This document shows, one piece after another, positions 1 to 6,652 of a stretch of 6,652 bases of DNA. The DNA lies in the NCBI GenBank assembly GCA_937934165.1, contig CALGZX010000070.1:1-6652 (forward strand), given 5' to 3'. Each line of letters starts with the position of its first letter. Within the stretch, counting starts at the first letter, position 1. The position numbers were made by a program, and so were the translations under genes. This stretch comes from an uncultured Collinsella sp. (GTDB lineage: Bacteria; Actinomycetota; Coriobacteriia; Coriobacteriales; Coriobacteriaceae). The notes below the pieces were generated by a model. That model ran no database searches, was not told the DNA's origin, and was given only the letters and a program-made list of their open reading frames with translations.

Positions 1-51
1 CGCGAAGCGCGTGAGCACGAGGGAAAGGTGTGTCCGGGGCGTACAGCAGAG
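1..51. other. Short flank after the hydratase stop
   Basis: Fifty-one bases follow the hydratase stop before the window edge. CGCG at 1-4 and 8-11 could form a tiny hairpin, but no terminator with a T tract and no gene is visible. Confidence 0.3.
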
Positions 52-2352
52 TTACTCGGCAGCGGCCTTGAACTTGTTGTAGTTGATCAGGCAGCCGGCC
101 TTGACGATGGCACGCTCCTCTGCCGTCATGTCGGCAATGTAGAGCTCAATCTGCTCGACCGTGCCGTCGGCGCGCACCACGTAGGCGGCGATGCCCCTTA
201 GGTCGCCATCGAGCGCGGCGCGGATACCCGGCACAAAGACGTAGTCGCCTACCTCAAAGTTGGGCTCCGCCTCCATCTGGAAGGGCACCATGCCCCAGTT
301 CATCACGTTGGAGCGATAGCGCTTGGTGGCGTACTCGTGGACGATGTTGGCCAGGCCGCCAATTACGCGCTGGCAGCTCGCGGCCTGCTCGCGGGCAGAA
401 CCGTCACCGGGCTTCTTGGCATAGAGCATGGAGCCGTACTCGGTCGCCTTGGCATCGGCAGCGACACCCGCGCCGGCCAGTGCCTCAAACACGCCCGCAA
501 GCTCGACATCGAGTGCCGCCAGGTTGCCTGCGGCCTCGCCGGCAACGCGGCGCTTCTCCACGGCGTCGACCTCCTTGGAACGACCCACGTAGGCCGGGTC
601 GCGACGGCTGAGCGTAAACTCGGCCAGGCCCAGCGGGTTGGAGCGGAAGGAACTCGTCTCACCCGAAGGAATGAGCTCGTCAGTCGTGGTGACCGGGTCC
701 ATGATCTTGGAGCACACCTTGAGCAGGATATCGTCGCCGAGAGGCTCCATCGCGGGCCACGGCTTGATGTTGGGGCCCTCGACCAGCTCGTCGGCAGGCT
801 CCGCCTTGCCAAAGCCCCAGTACACGCGCTTTTTGTACGGCGCGTCGTCAAAGGTGTACTCGCAGGCCTCGTCCCAAGTCTCCTCGGGCAGATCGGTCGC
901 CGGCGTCAGGACGCCGCCGTTGGCAGCCGTCGCCGCAATGGAGCGAGCGTCCATCAGGGCCACGGCGCTCAGCTGGCCATTGCCCGGCTTGGAACCCTCG
1001 CGGTTGGGGAAGTTGCGCGTGGTGTGGCGGATGGACAGGCCGTTGTTGGCGGGTGTGTCGCCGGCGCCAAAGCACGGGCCGCAGAATGCCGTGCGCACGA
1101 TCGCACCGGCCTCCATAAGGTCGTAGATGTAGCCACGGCGCGTAAGTTCGAGCGCCACGGGCTGGCTTGTGGGATAGACCGACAGCGAGAACTCGCCGCA
1201 GCCGGTGTTGGCGCCCTTGAGCACGCGGGCAGCCTGGACCACGGAGTCGTAGTTGCCGCCCGAGCAGCCGGCGATAACGCCCTGCTGCACGTGTAGCTTG
1301 CCGTCGATGATCTTGTCGAGCAGGCTAAAGTGCGTCTTGCCCTCACCGATCTTGGCGGCCTCAAGCTCCACCTCGTGAAGGATGTCCTCGAGGTTCTCGT
1401 TGAGCTCGTCAATCTCAAAGCCGTTGGAAGGATGGAACGGCAGCGCGATCATGGGCTTGATGCTCGACAGGTCGACCTCGACGCAGCCGTCGTAGTAGGC
1501 AACATCGGCGGGCTTGAGCTCGCGGTAGTCGTCGCCGCGGCCATGCATGGCCAAAAACGCGTGCGTGTCCTCGTCGGTGGCCCAGATGCTCGACAGGCAG
1601 GTGGTCTCGGTGGTCATGACGTCGACGCCGTTGCGGTAATCGGTCGTCATGCTCGCGATGCCGGGGCCCACGAACTCCATGACCTTATTCTTGACGTAGC
1701 CCTTGGCAAAGACGGCCTTGATGATGGCGAGCGCCACATCGTGCGGACCGACGCCGGGGCGCGGGGCGCCCGTGAGGTAGATGGCGACAACGCCGGGATA
1801 GGCAACATCGTAGGTGTCACGCAGCAGCTGCTTTGCCAGCTCGCCGCCGCCCTCGCCCACGGCCATGGTGCCCAGGGCGCCGTAGCGGGTGTGCGAGTCG
1901 GAGCCCAAGATCATCTTGCCGCAGCCGGCGAAGTTCTCACGCATAAAGGAGTGGATGACGGCGATGTGCGGCGGGACGAAAATGCCGCCGTACTTCTTGG
2001 CAGCCGAAAGGCCAAAGACGTGGTCGTCCTCGTTGATGGTGCCACCCACGGCGCACAGCGAGTTATGGCAGTTGGTGAGCACGTAAGGCAGCGGGAACTG
2101 CTCCATGCCCGAGGCGCGCGCCGTCTGGATGATGCCGACAAAGGTGATGTCGTGGCTCGCCATGGCATCGAAGCGAATCTTGAGCGCCTCGGGGTCTCCG
2201 GACGTATTGTGTGCCTGGAGGATCGAATACGCGATGGTGCCACGCTTGGCATCCTCGGGTGTCTGCGTAATACCGCGCTCGGCAGCCTCGGCCACAGGCA
2301 CAACCTCGCTGCCGCCGCGCAGGTAGATGCCGTCCTCGTACAGCTTAACCAT
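52..2352 (-). CDS. Aconitase-superfamily hydratase (YbhJ-like), 766 aa
   Basis: This is a putative cytoplasmic [4Fe-4S] hydro-lyase of the aconitase/isopropylmalate dehydratase superfamily; its substrate cannot be read from the sequence. Visible motifs, numbered from the chosen start, are GSDSHT (150-155), the cluster cysteines in GCSGGN (C363) and CGPC (C424 and C427), the RNFPNREG active-site segment (446-453) and SIAATAANGG (471-480). The C-terminal swivel-type domain follows, from about 540, with IPSGETSSFRSNP (561-573). Length and layout fit the single-chain E. coli YbhJ type (about 750 aa). The start at 2352 is preferred because GGGAG lies a few bases upstream and the family-like sequence begins there (MVKLYEDGIYLRGG). 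An in-frame ATG at 2532 would add 60 residues of non-conserved, Arg-rich sequence and runs into a palindromic repeat, so it is probably not used. The stop is TAA at 52-54. It lies 378 bp after hspR, beyond a terminator, so it is probably a separate transcription unit. The superfamily assignment is firm and the exact reaction is unknown. Confidence 0.9.
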   Translation of the reverse strand: MVKLYEDGIYLRGGSEVVPVAEAAERGITQTPEDAKRGTIAYSILQAHNTSGDPEALKIRFDAMASHDITFVGIIQTARASGMEQFPLPYVLTNCHNSLCAVGGTINEDDHVFGLSAAKKYGGIFVPPHIAVIHSFMRENFAGCGKMILGSDSHTRYGALGTMAVGEGGGELAKQLLRDTYDVAYPGVVAIYLTGAPRPGVGPHDVALAIIKAVFAKGYVKNKVMEFVGPGIASMTTDYRNGVDVMTTETTCLSSIWATDEDTHAFLAMHGRGDDYRELKPADVAYYDGCVEVDLSSIKPMIALPFHPSNGFEIDELNENLEDILHEVELEAAKIGEGKTHFSLLDKIIDGKLHVQQGVIAGCSGGNYDSVVQAARVLKGANTGCGEFSLSVYPTSQPVALELTRRGYIYDLMEAGAIVRTAFCGPCFGAGDTPANNGLSIRHTTRNFPNREGSKPGNGQLSAVALMDARSIAATAANGGVLTPATDLPEETWDEACEYTFDDAPYKKRVYWGFGKAEPADELVEGPNIKPWPAMEPLGDDILLKVCSKIMDPVTTTDELIPSGETSSFRSNPLGLAEFTLSRRDPAYVGRSKEVDAVEKRRVAGEAAGNLAALDVELAGVFEALAGAGVAADAKATEYGSMLYAKKPGDGSAREQAASCQRVIGGLANIVHEYATKRYRSNVMNWGMVPFQMEAEPNFEVGDYVFVPGIRAALDGDLRGIAAYVVRADGTVEQIELYIADMTAEERAIVKAGCLINYNKFKAAAE

Positions 2353-2525
2353 ACTGTCTCCCACTCTGCCCGAAAGGCTCGGGCGCATAGCATACATTCG
2401 TTCAATATCGTGCCATAGAACGGTTGCGAGCGGGTTACGAATCTGCGCGTTCACTTTATCTCGGTAAAGTAAAGGACGAGCCCGGCGTGGGCCGGCAGAT
2501 TTGGTGCAAGAGTGTCCCTTTCGAC
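2353..2525 (-). promoter_or_regulatory. Upstream/leader region of the hydratase gene with small hairpins
   Basis: This stretch precedes the hydratase start and is open in the hydratase frame, apparently by chance. It has an Shine-Dalgarno-like GGGAG just before the ATG at 2352. Upstream of that is a 6-bp stem with a 5-nt loop (GCCCGA at 2368-2373, TCGGGC at 2379-2384). Further up are a 5-bp hairpin (CCGGC 2482-2486, GCCGG 2491-2495) and an imperfect 18-bp palindrome (2453-2470). No convincing -35/-10 pair was found by eye; TATGCT at about 2390 on the minus strand is only a weak -10 candidate. The promoter should lie here or just upstream because a terminator separates the gene from hspR. Confidence 0.4.
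2453..2470. promoter_or_regulatory. Candidate operator palindrome upstream of the hydratase
   Basis: ACTTTA (2453-2458) and TAAAGT (2465-2470) form inverted half-sites around a 6-bp centre, and one further C/G pair matches inside it, so 7 of 9 positions pair. It lies about 100 bp before the hydratase ATG, where a repressor or activator site would be plausible. The regulator is not known and I do not recognise the motif. An AT-rich palindrome of this size could also arise by chance. Confidence 0.25.
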
Positions 2526-2554
2526 TAGTCATTTAAGAACGTCCCCAATGACTA
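2526..2554. repeat. Small palindromic repeat with CGTCCCC loop (REP-like)
   Basis: TAGTCATT (2526-2533) and AATGACTA (2547-2554) are perfect 8-bp inverted arms around a 13-nt loop that ends in CGTCCCC. On the minus strand the loop therefore begins GGGGACG. The same geometry (stem, 13-nt loop, GGGGACG next to one arm) occurs twice in the palindrome between grpE and dnaJ, but with a different stem sequence. This points to one repeat family rather than coincidence. It overlaps the in-frame ATG at 2532, which argues against that start for the hydratase. There is no transposase gene in the window. Confidence 0.6.
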
Positions 2555-2590
2555 CCCATAACAACGCCGATGTTTTGGCGCGGACAGCGA

Positions 2591-2690
2591 GCGACGTCCA
2601 GAGCGAACAAGTTGGCATGAAAAAGGCAAGGCATAGACCTTCTGGTCATGCCTCGCCTTTTGAAGGACAAATTGTCGCTCTGGACGTCGC
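2591..2690. repeat. 100-bp palindrome with 16-bp perfect terminal arms
   Basis: The outer arms at 2591-2606 and 2675-2690 (GCGACGTCCAGAGCGA and its exact reverse complement) are perfect over 16 bp and separated by 68 bp. At the centre is a second, independent hairpin that looks like a terminator (2621-2661). The copies of CAGCG at 2585-2589 and 2692-2696 sit one base outside each arm, which faintly resembles a target-site duplication but could be chance. The element may be a small non-autonomous mobile element (MITE-like) or an elaborated terminator. No coding sequence is seen inside it. Confidence 0.65.
2621..2661 (-). terminator. Rho-independent terminator after hspR
   Basis: GACC (2636-2639) pairs with GGTC (2644-2647) around a TTCT loop. 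The stem continues, with one bulged A (2635) and one A/C mismatch (2628/2654), through ATGCC-type pairs out to AAAA (2621-2624) against TTTT (2658-2661). Read on the minus strand, the stem ends in a run of five T residues, as expected for intrinsic termination of transcripts coming from hspR. The plus strand also ends in TTTT, so it may work in both directions. It would separate the chaperone operon from the hydratase gene. Confidence 0.75.
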
Positions 2691-2703
2691 GCAGCGTCGA
2701 GCC

Positions 2704-2731
2704 GTTACGCGGTTTGGTAAAACCGCGTAAC
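2704..2731 (-). repeat. Perfect 12-bp hairpin on the hspR stop codon
   Basis: GTTACGCGGTTT (2704-2715) and AAACCGCGTAAC (2720-2731) form a perfect 12-bp stem with a 4-nt loop. On the hspR transcript it begins at the last base of the TAG stop codon. There is no T tract after it, so it is not a classical terminator by itself. It could protect the 3' end of the mRNA after termination further downstream, or aid pausing. Confidence 0.6.
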
Positions 2732-3147
2732 TACAGATCCCCGCCGGCGCCCAAAAGCTTGCGCATGACTTGCTCGGGGTTAACCGAGCCATCGCGCGGG
2801 GCCAGGGCGGTAATCTTCTTCTGCATCTTGTACTCATGTAGCTCTTCCTCGAGCTGGCGCACGCGAGCGCGGAGCTTCTCGTTCTCGCGCTCGCGCTCCT
2901 CAGCACGCTCCTTCATATCGAGGATGCGCACCACGCCGGCGAGGTTGATGCCCTCGTCGGTCAGCTGGTTGATGAGTTCCAGACGCTCGATATCGGCACG
3001 CGAATACAGGCGCGTGTTACCGCCCGAGCGCTGAGGATTCACCAGGCCCTTGGACTCGTAGACGCGCAGAGTCTGCGGGTGCATGCCGGTCAGCTCGGCC
3101 GCCACGCTGATCATATACAGCGGTTTGTTCCTATTGTCCTCGGCCAT
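2731..3147 (-). CDS. hspR: MerR-family heat-shock repressor HspR, 138 aa
   Basis: This is the DNA-binding repressor of the dnaK operon in actinobacteria, where it binds HAIR inverted repeats and is thought to use DnaK as corepressor. The N-terminus carries the MerR winged helix: ISVAAELTGMHPQTLRVYE (13-31) is the recognition helix-turn-helix and NTRLYSRADIERL (44-56) the wing. A charged Glu/Arg/Lys-rich coiled coil (about 78-112) would make the dimer, and a short non-conserved tail follows. MHPQTLR is characteristic of HspR rather than of metal- or drug-sensing MerR proteins, and no metal-binding cysteines are present. The start is the ATG at 3147, with AGG 5 nt upstream and GGGG a little further. 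It lies 72 bp after dnaJ, the usual place for hspR. The stop is TAG. No HAIR site is seen in the window; the expected one is upstream of dnaK, off the edge. Confidence 0.93.
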   Translation of the reverse strand: MAEDNRNKPLYMISVAAELTGMHPQTLRVYESKGLVNPQRSGGNTRLYSRADIERLELINQLTDEGINLAGVVRILDMKERAEERERENEKLRARVRQLEEELHEYKMQKKITALAPRDGSVNPEQVMRKLLGAGGDL

Positions 3148-3219
3148 GCTACCTGACCCCTTTCCGTCTCGTTATCGTCCATCATAAGCCCGCGGGCGCG
3201 GGCGTGCGCCACGACCGCC
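3148..3219 (-). other. dnaJ-hspR spacer with a GC-rich hairpin
   Basis: The 72-bp gap between dnaJ and hspR holds GCCCGCG (3188-3194) and CGCGGGC (3197-3203), able to form a tight GC-rich hairpin. No T tract follows it, so it is not an obvious terminator. The hspR ribosome site (GGGG and AGG) is at its downstream end. The two genes are probably cotranscribed. Confidence 0.45.
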
Positions 3220-4185
3220 CTAGTACGTCGCCTTGTAACGGTTGACCTTCTCGCGATAATCGCGCGTGTCGGCCTCGCGCAGCTTGGTCATGGCATCGCG
3301 CTCATCGTCGGACAGGTTCGCGGGAACCTGCACCTTGATCTCGACGAGCAGCGCACCCGTGCGGCCGCGATGCTTAACGTCGGGCGCACCCATCTCCTTA
3401 AAGCGGAACTTCTTGCCCGTCTGGGTACCAGCGGGCACCTTCAGACGAACCGTCGCACCACCGGGCGTGGGCACATCCACCGTGCAGCCGAGCGCCGCCT
3501 CGTAGACCGAGATCGGCACCTCCATGGTCACATCGGCACCCTTGCGCTTAAACAGCGGATGCTCCTCCACATGCGTGGTCACGACCAGGTCGCCGCGCTC
3601 GCCTCCGGCAACGCCGTACTCGCCACGGCGCTTGTAACGCAACTTGCCGCCGTCGACCGCACCCGCGGGCACCGAGACCGTGATGGTCTGCTGCTCGCCC
3701 GTCGAGGGAATGCGATAGGTGACCTTGTGCGTCACGCCGCGGAACGCGTCCTCGGCCGTTACGTCGACAGTCAGCGACAGGTCGCCGCCCTTGCGCGCGC
3801 GGTTGCGGCCCGCGCCCGCACCGGCAGCGCCCGCGGCCCCGGCAAAACCCGAGCCCCAATCGCTGCCCCAGGCGCCGTTGCCGCTAAAGATGCTGTCGAA
3901 GATGTCGCCCCAGCCGCTCGCGCTGGCACCGGCGCCGTAGCCACCGCTATACGCGCCGCCCGCGCCCGGCATGCCGCCGAACATGAGCATCTGGTCGTAC
4001 TCTTTGCGCTTCTTCTCGTCCGAAAGCGTCTCGTAGGCCTCGCTGATCTCCTTGAACTTGGCCTCGTCGCCGCCGGCATCGGGGTGATATTTTTGCGCGA
4101 GCTTGCGAAACGCGCTCTTGATCTCTTTGTCGGAGGCGCTCTTGGATACGCCCAGGATGTCATAGAAGGTTTTGCCTGCAGCCAT
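3220..4185 (-). CDS. dnaJ: Type II J-domain co-chaperone (DnaJ without zinc finger), 321 aa
   Basis: This J-domain protein delivers clients to DnaK and stimulates its ATPase. The J domain spans about 6-68, with the catalytic HPD at 34-36. A Gly/Ala/Ser/Phe/Trp-rich linker follows (about 69-130), then two beta-sandwich client-binding domains (about 133-210 and 213-290), with VPAGAVDGGKLRYKRRG and VPAGTQTGKKFRFKEMG as the family's repeated signatures, and a short C-terminal helix. The CxxCxGxG zinc-binding repeats of classical DnaJ are absent and only one Cys (C234) is seen, so it belongs to the CbpA/DnaJ2-like type II class. Its length is usual for that class. The ATG at 4185 is preceded by a strong AGGAGAGGAG ribosome site. 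It sits 208 bp after grpE, separated by a terminator and a large palindrome, and 72 bp before hspR. The name dnaJ follows operon position; cbpA or dnaJ2 would also be defensible. Confidence 0.92.
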   Translation of the reverse strand: MAAGKTFYDILGVSKSASDKEIKSAFRKLAQKYHPDAGGDEAKFKEISEAYETLSDEKKRKEYDQMLMFGGMPGAGGAYSGGYGAGASASGWGDIFDSIFSGNGAWGSDWGSGFAGAAGAAGAGAGRNRARKGGDLSLTVDVTAEDAFRGVTHKVTYRIPSTGEQQTITVSVPAGAVDGGKLRYKRRGEYGVAGGERGDLVVTTHVEEHPLFKRKGADVTMEVPISVYEAALGCTVDVPTPGGATVRLKVPAGTQTGKKFRFKEMGAPDVKHRGRTGALLVEIKVQVPANLSDDERDAMTKLREADTRDYREKVNRYKATY

Positions 4186-4205
4186 CGTAGCTCCTCTCCT
4201 CTAGT

Positions 4206-4349
4206 ACCTGCCATTTGGGGACGGGGTAGAAATGGCAGATTTACTCATACTCGCACTCTTGACAACGGCGACGCACATGCGCGTGCACATGGCGGCGCCT
4301 TGTCAAGAGACGAAATCTGCCATTTCTACCCCGTCCCCAAATGGCAGGT
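4206..4349. repeat. 144-bp nested palindrome, paired REP-like hairpins (BIME-like)
   Basis: The outer arms at 4206-4242 and 4313-4349 are perfect reverse complements over 37 bp. Each arm is itself a hairpin: CTGCCATTT and AAATGGCAG flank a 13-nt loop that begins GGGGACG (left copy 4208-4238) or ends CGTCCCC (right copy 4317-4347). Inside lies another 10-bp inverted repeat, CTCTTGACAA (4256-4265) with TTGTCAAGAG (4300-4309), and then GGCG/CGCC. The centre holds two copies of GCACATG. Two inverted hairpins around a spacer is the layout of bacterial interspersed mosaic elements built from REP sequences. The element ends about 6 bp before the dnaJ ribosome site. No protein is encoded in it. Confidence 0.75.
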
Positions 4350-4352
4350 CAA
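4323..4352 (-). promoter_or_regulatory. Possible promoter for dnaJ-hspR
   Basis: On the minus strand TTGACC (4352-4347, 5 of 6 matches to the -35 consensus) is followed after 18 nt by TAGAAA (4328-4323, 4 of 6 matches to the -10). It lies just after the grpE terminator. The -35 mostly sits outside the palindrome and the -10 is within its right arm. It would make dnaJ-hspR separately transcribable. It is a by-eye match in a repeat-rich context, so confidence is low. Confidence 0.35.
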
Positions 4353-4358
4353 GGTTAA

Positions 4359-4388
4359 AAGGGCCCCGGGTGTTGCCCCGGGGCCCTT
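4359..4388 (-). terminator. Rho-independent terminator after grpE
   Basis: AAGGGCCCCGGG (4359-4370) and CCCGGGGCCCTT (4377-4388) form a perfect 12-bp stem, extremely GC-rich, with a 6-nt loop. On the minus strand the stem runs straight into TTTTAACC, a short T tract. It begins 5 nt after the grpE stop codon. This is a good intrinsic terminator by eye, although the T tract is short, so it may be partial and act as an attenuator within the operon. Confidence 0.75.
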
Positions 4389-4393
4389 CTCAA

Positions 4394-5236
4394 TTACTCC
4401 TCGGCGCTCTCGGCCGTATCGGCCGCGGCATCCTCGGGCGCCGCTTCGGACTCCGGTGCGGGGCGCTTATCGCCACCGTAGGTCACCGTCACCATCGCGG
4501 AGCGCAGGATGCGGTCCGCCATGCGGTAGCCCTTCTGGTACACGTCGTTGACGGTCTCGTCGTACTGCGATGCGTCCTCGACACGCCCCACGGCCTGGTG
4601 CTCGAGCGGATCGAACGCCTCGCCCTTGGGGTCGATGGGCTCAACGCCCTCGTGCGCAAACACATCAAGCAGCTTGGCATGCACCGCGTCAACGCCATCG
4701 ACGAACTGCTTAAAATCGTCGGAAAGCTCCTGGCTACGGGCATGGTCGATTGCACGCTCGATATCGTCAACCACCGGCAGCAGCGCAGTGACGAGCTTCT
4801 CGGTCGCGCGCTCGCGCTCGGCGATGCGCTCGTTGGCGGTGCGGCGACGGAAGTTCTCCCAATCGGCCTGCAGACGGGCGGTGCGCTCGGTGGCGTCCTT
4901 TGCCTTGTCCTCGGCGGCCTTCTGAGCCTCTGCCGCAGCATCGAGTTCGTTGCGCACGTCGGCAAGCTCCTTTTGGGCCTGCTCGAACTTGAGCTTAAAG
5001 TCGTTGTCGGCGGCTTCCTCACCGGCGCGGATAGCGGCTTCCACCATCTCGTCCTCGGTCATCGTCGCCTCCTTGTTGGAATCCTCTACCTGGTTCTCGG
5101 CAGCCTCGGCGGCCTCGGTCTCGTTGACCTCGGTATCGTCGACGGCCTCTACGGGAATCTTCACGTCCTTCTCCTCAGAGTCAACGGGGGCGGCGCCAGC
5201 GGCAGCCGCCTCCGTGCGAGCTTTACGGGCGGACAT
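4394..5236 (-). CDS. grpE: GrpE nucleotide exchange factor, 280 aa (or 222 aa from internal start)
   Basis: GrpE is the homodimeric exchange factor that releases ADP from DnaK. Residues 1-78 are acidic and low in complexity. A long coiled coil (about 79-145) follows, containing RLQADWENFRRRTANER (121-137), then a four-helix bundle region (145-195). The C-terminal beta domain contacts DnaK, with GVEPIDPKGEAFDP (197-210), HQAVGRVE (213-220) and the signature VNDVYQKGYRMADRILRSAMV (229-249). An acidic Ala/Glu tail ends the protein. The first ATG (5236) is 2 nt after the dnaK stop, with GAGG inside the end of dnaK, which suggests translational coupling. An internal ATG (Met59, 5062) has a perfect AAGGAGG five nt upstream, much stronger than the first site. 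A start there would give 222 residues, nearer the usual GrpE length. Both starts may be used. Confidence 0.95.
   Translation of the reverse strand: MSARKARTEAAAAGAAPVDSEEKDVKIPVEAVDDTEVNETEAAEAAENQVEDSNKEATMTEDEMVEAAIRAGEEAADNDFKLKFEQAQKELADVRNELDAAAEAQKAAEDKAKDATERTARLQADWENFRRRTANERIAERERATEKLVTALLPVVDDIERAIDHARSQELSDDFKQFVDGVDAVHAKLLDVFAHEGVEPIDPKGEAFDPLEHQAVGRVEDASQYDETVNDVYQKGYRMADRILRSAMVTVTYGGDKRPAPESEAAPEDAAADTAESAEE
5063..5074 (-). promoter_or_regulatory. Strong internal ribosome binding site in grpE
   Basis: The minus strand reads AAGGAGG (5074-5068), five nt, then ATG at 5062 (Met59 of the long GrpE frame). This is an almost ideal Shine-Dalgarno site with ideal spacing. It marks either the real start of grpE or a second start that gives a form without the acidic N-terminal extension. 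Confidence 0.6.
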
Positions 5237-5238
5237 GA

Positions 5239-6652
<1,414 letters not shown>

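Noticed and set aside
1330..2418. Long plus-strand open frame (362 codons) opposite the hydratase gene, and similar plus-strand frames opposite dnaJ, grpE and dnaK
   Set aside because: They are mirror frames of strongly conserved minus-strand genes in high-GC DNA, where stop codons are rare. The proteins are rich in Arg/Ala/Gly/His or Ser with no recognisable domain.
2353..2532. N-terminal 60-residue extension of the hydratase from the ATG at 2532
   Set aside because: It has no family-like sequence, overlaps a palindromic repeat, and a better start with GGGAG upstream exists at 2352.
2512..2730. Plus-strand 72-codon frame in the hspR-hydratase gap
   Set aside because: It lies wholly across palindromes and the terminator, has no recognisable protein features and no clear ribosome site.
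4259..4304. TTGACA boxes inside the palindrome as promoters
   Set aside because: TTGACA occurs on both strands because of symmetry, but no -10-like hexamer lies 16-18 nt downstream on either strand.
4256..4309. CTCTTGACAA / TTGTCAAGAG as an HspR HAIR operator
   Set aside because: HAIR is CTTGAGT-N7-ACTCAAG. Here the half-sites differ and are 34 bp apart, so it is better explained as part of the large palindrome.
4206..4349. CRISPR array or tRNA-like structure
   Set aside because: There is only one pair of inverted arms, no direct repeats with regular spacers, and no cloverleaf or anticodon arm.

Overview
The window reads as an ordinary chromosomal stretch of a high-GC actinobacterium. All five protein genes are on the minus strand, so transcription runs from high to low coordinates. 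The order dnaK, grpE, dnaJ, hspR is the classic actinobacterial heat-shock operon with its MerR-type repressor HspR at the end. Protein style and gene order suggest the Coriobacteriia (Collinsella or a relative), but this is an inference from pattern and not a database result.

Layout in transcription order: the window edge cuts dnaK (6651-5239), whose first ~162 residues and promoter lie outside. grpE (5236-4394) follows after a 2-nt gap and has a strong internal start that would give a 222-residue form. A 208-bp gap then carries a good Rho-independent terminator (4359-4388) and a large nested palindrome (4206-4349). Next come dnaJ (4185-3220), a zinc-finger-less (type II) J protein, and hspR (3147-2731). 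After hspR there is a hairpin on the stop codon (2704-2731), then a 100-bp palindrome (2591-2690) with a bidirectional-looking terminator at its core. A further small hairpin of the same family as the grpE-dnaJ palindrome lies at 2526-2554. A structured leader then leads into a 766-residue aconitase-superfamily hydratase of the YbhJ type (2352-52).

DnaK, the nucleotide exchange factor GrpE and the J protein together form one chaperone cycle. HspR is expected to repress the operon and, by analogy with Streptomyces, to use DnaK as corepressor. The terminator plus a plausible promoter between grpE and dnaJ suggest that dnaJ-hspR may be a partly independent unit. The hydratase appears to be a separate metabolic gene.

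The genes themselves are conventional. The most unusual content is in the two intergenic regions. Three hairpins there share an 8-9 bp stem and a 13-nt loop with GGGGACG (or CGTCCCC) at one end, but their stem sequences differ. This looks like a dispersed REP/BIME-like palindromic element family. No complete new system, CRISPR array, tRNA, rRNA or transposase gene was found.
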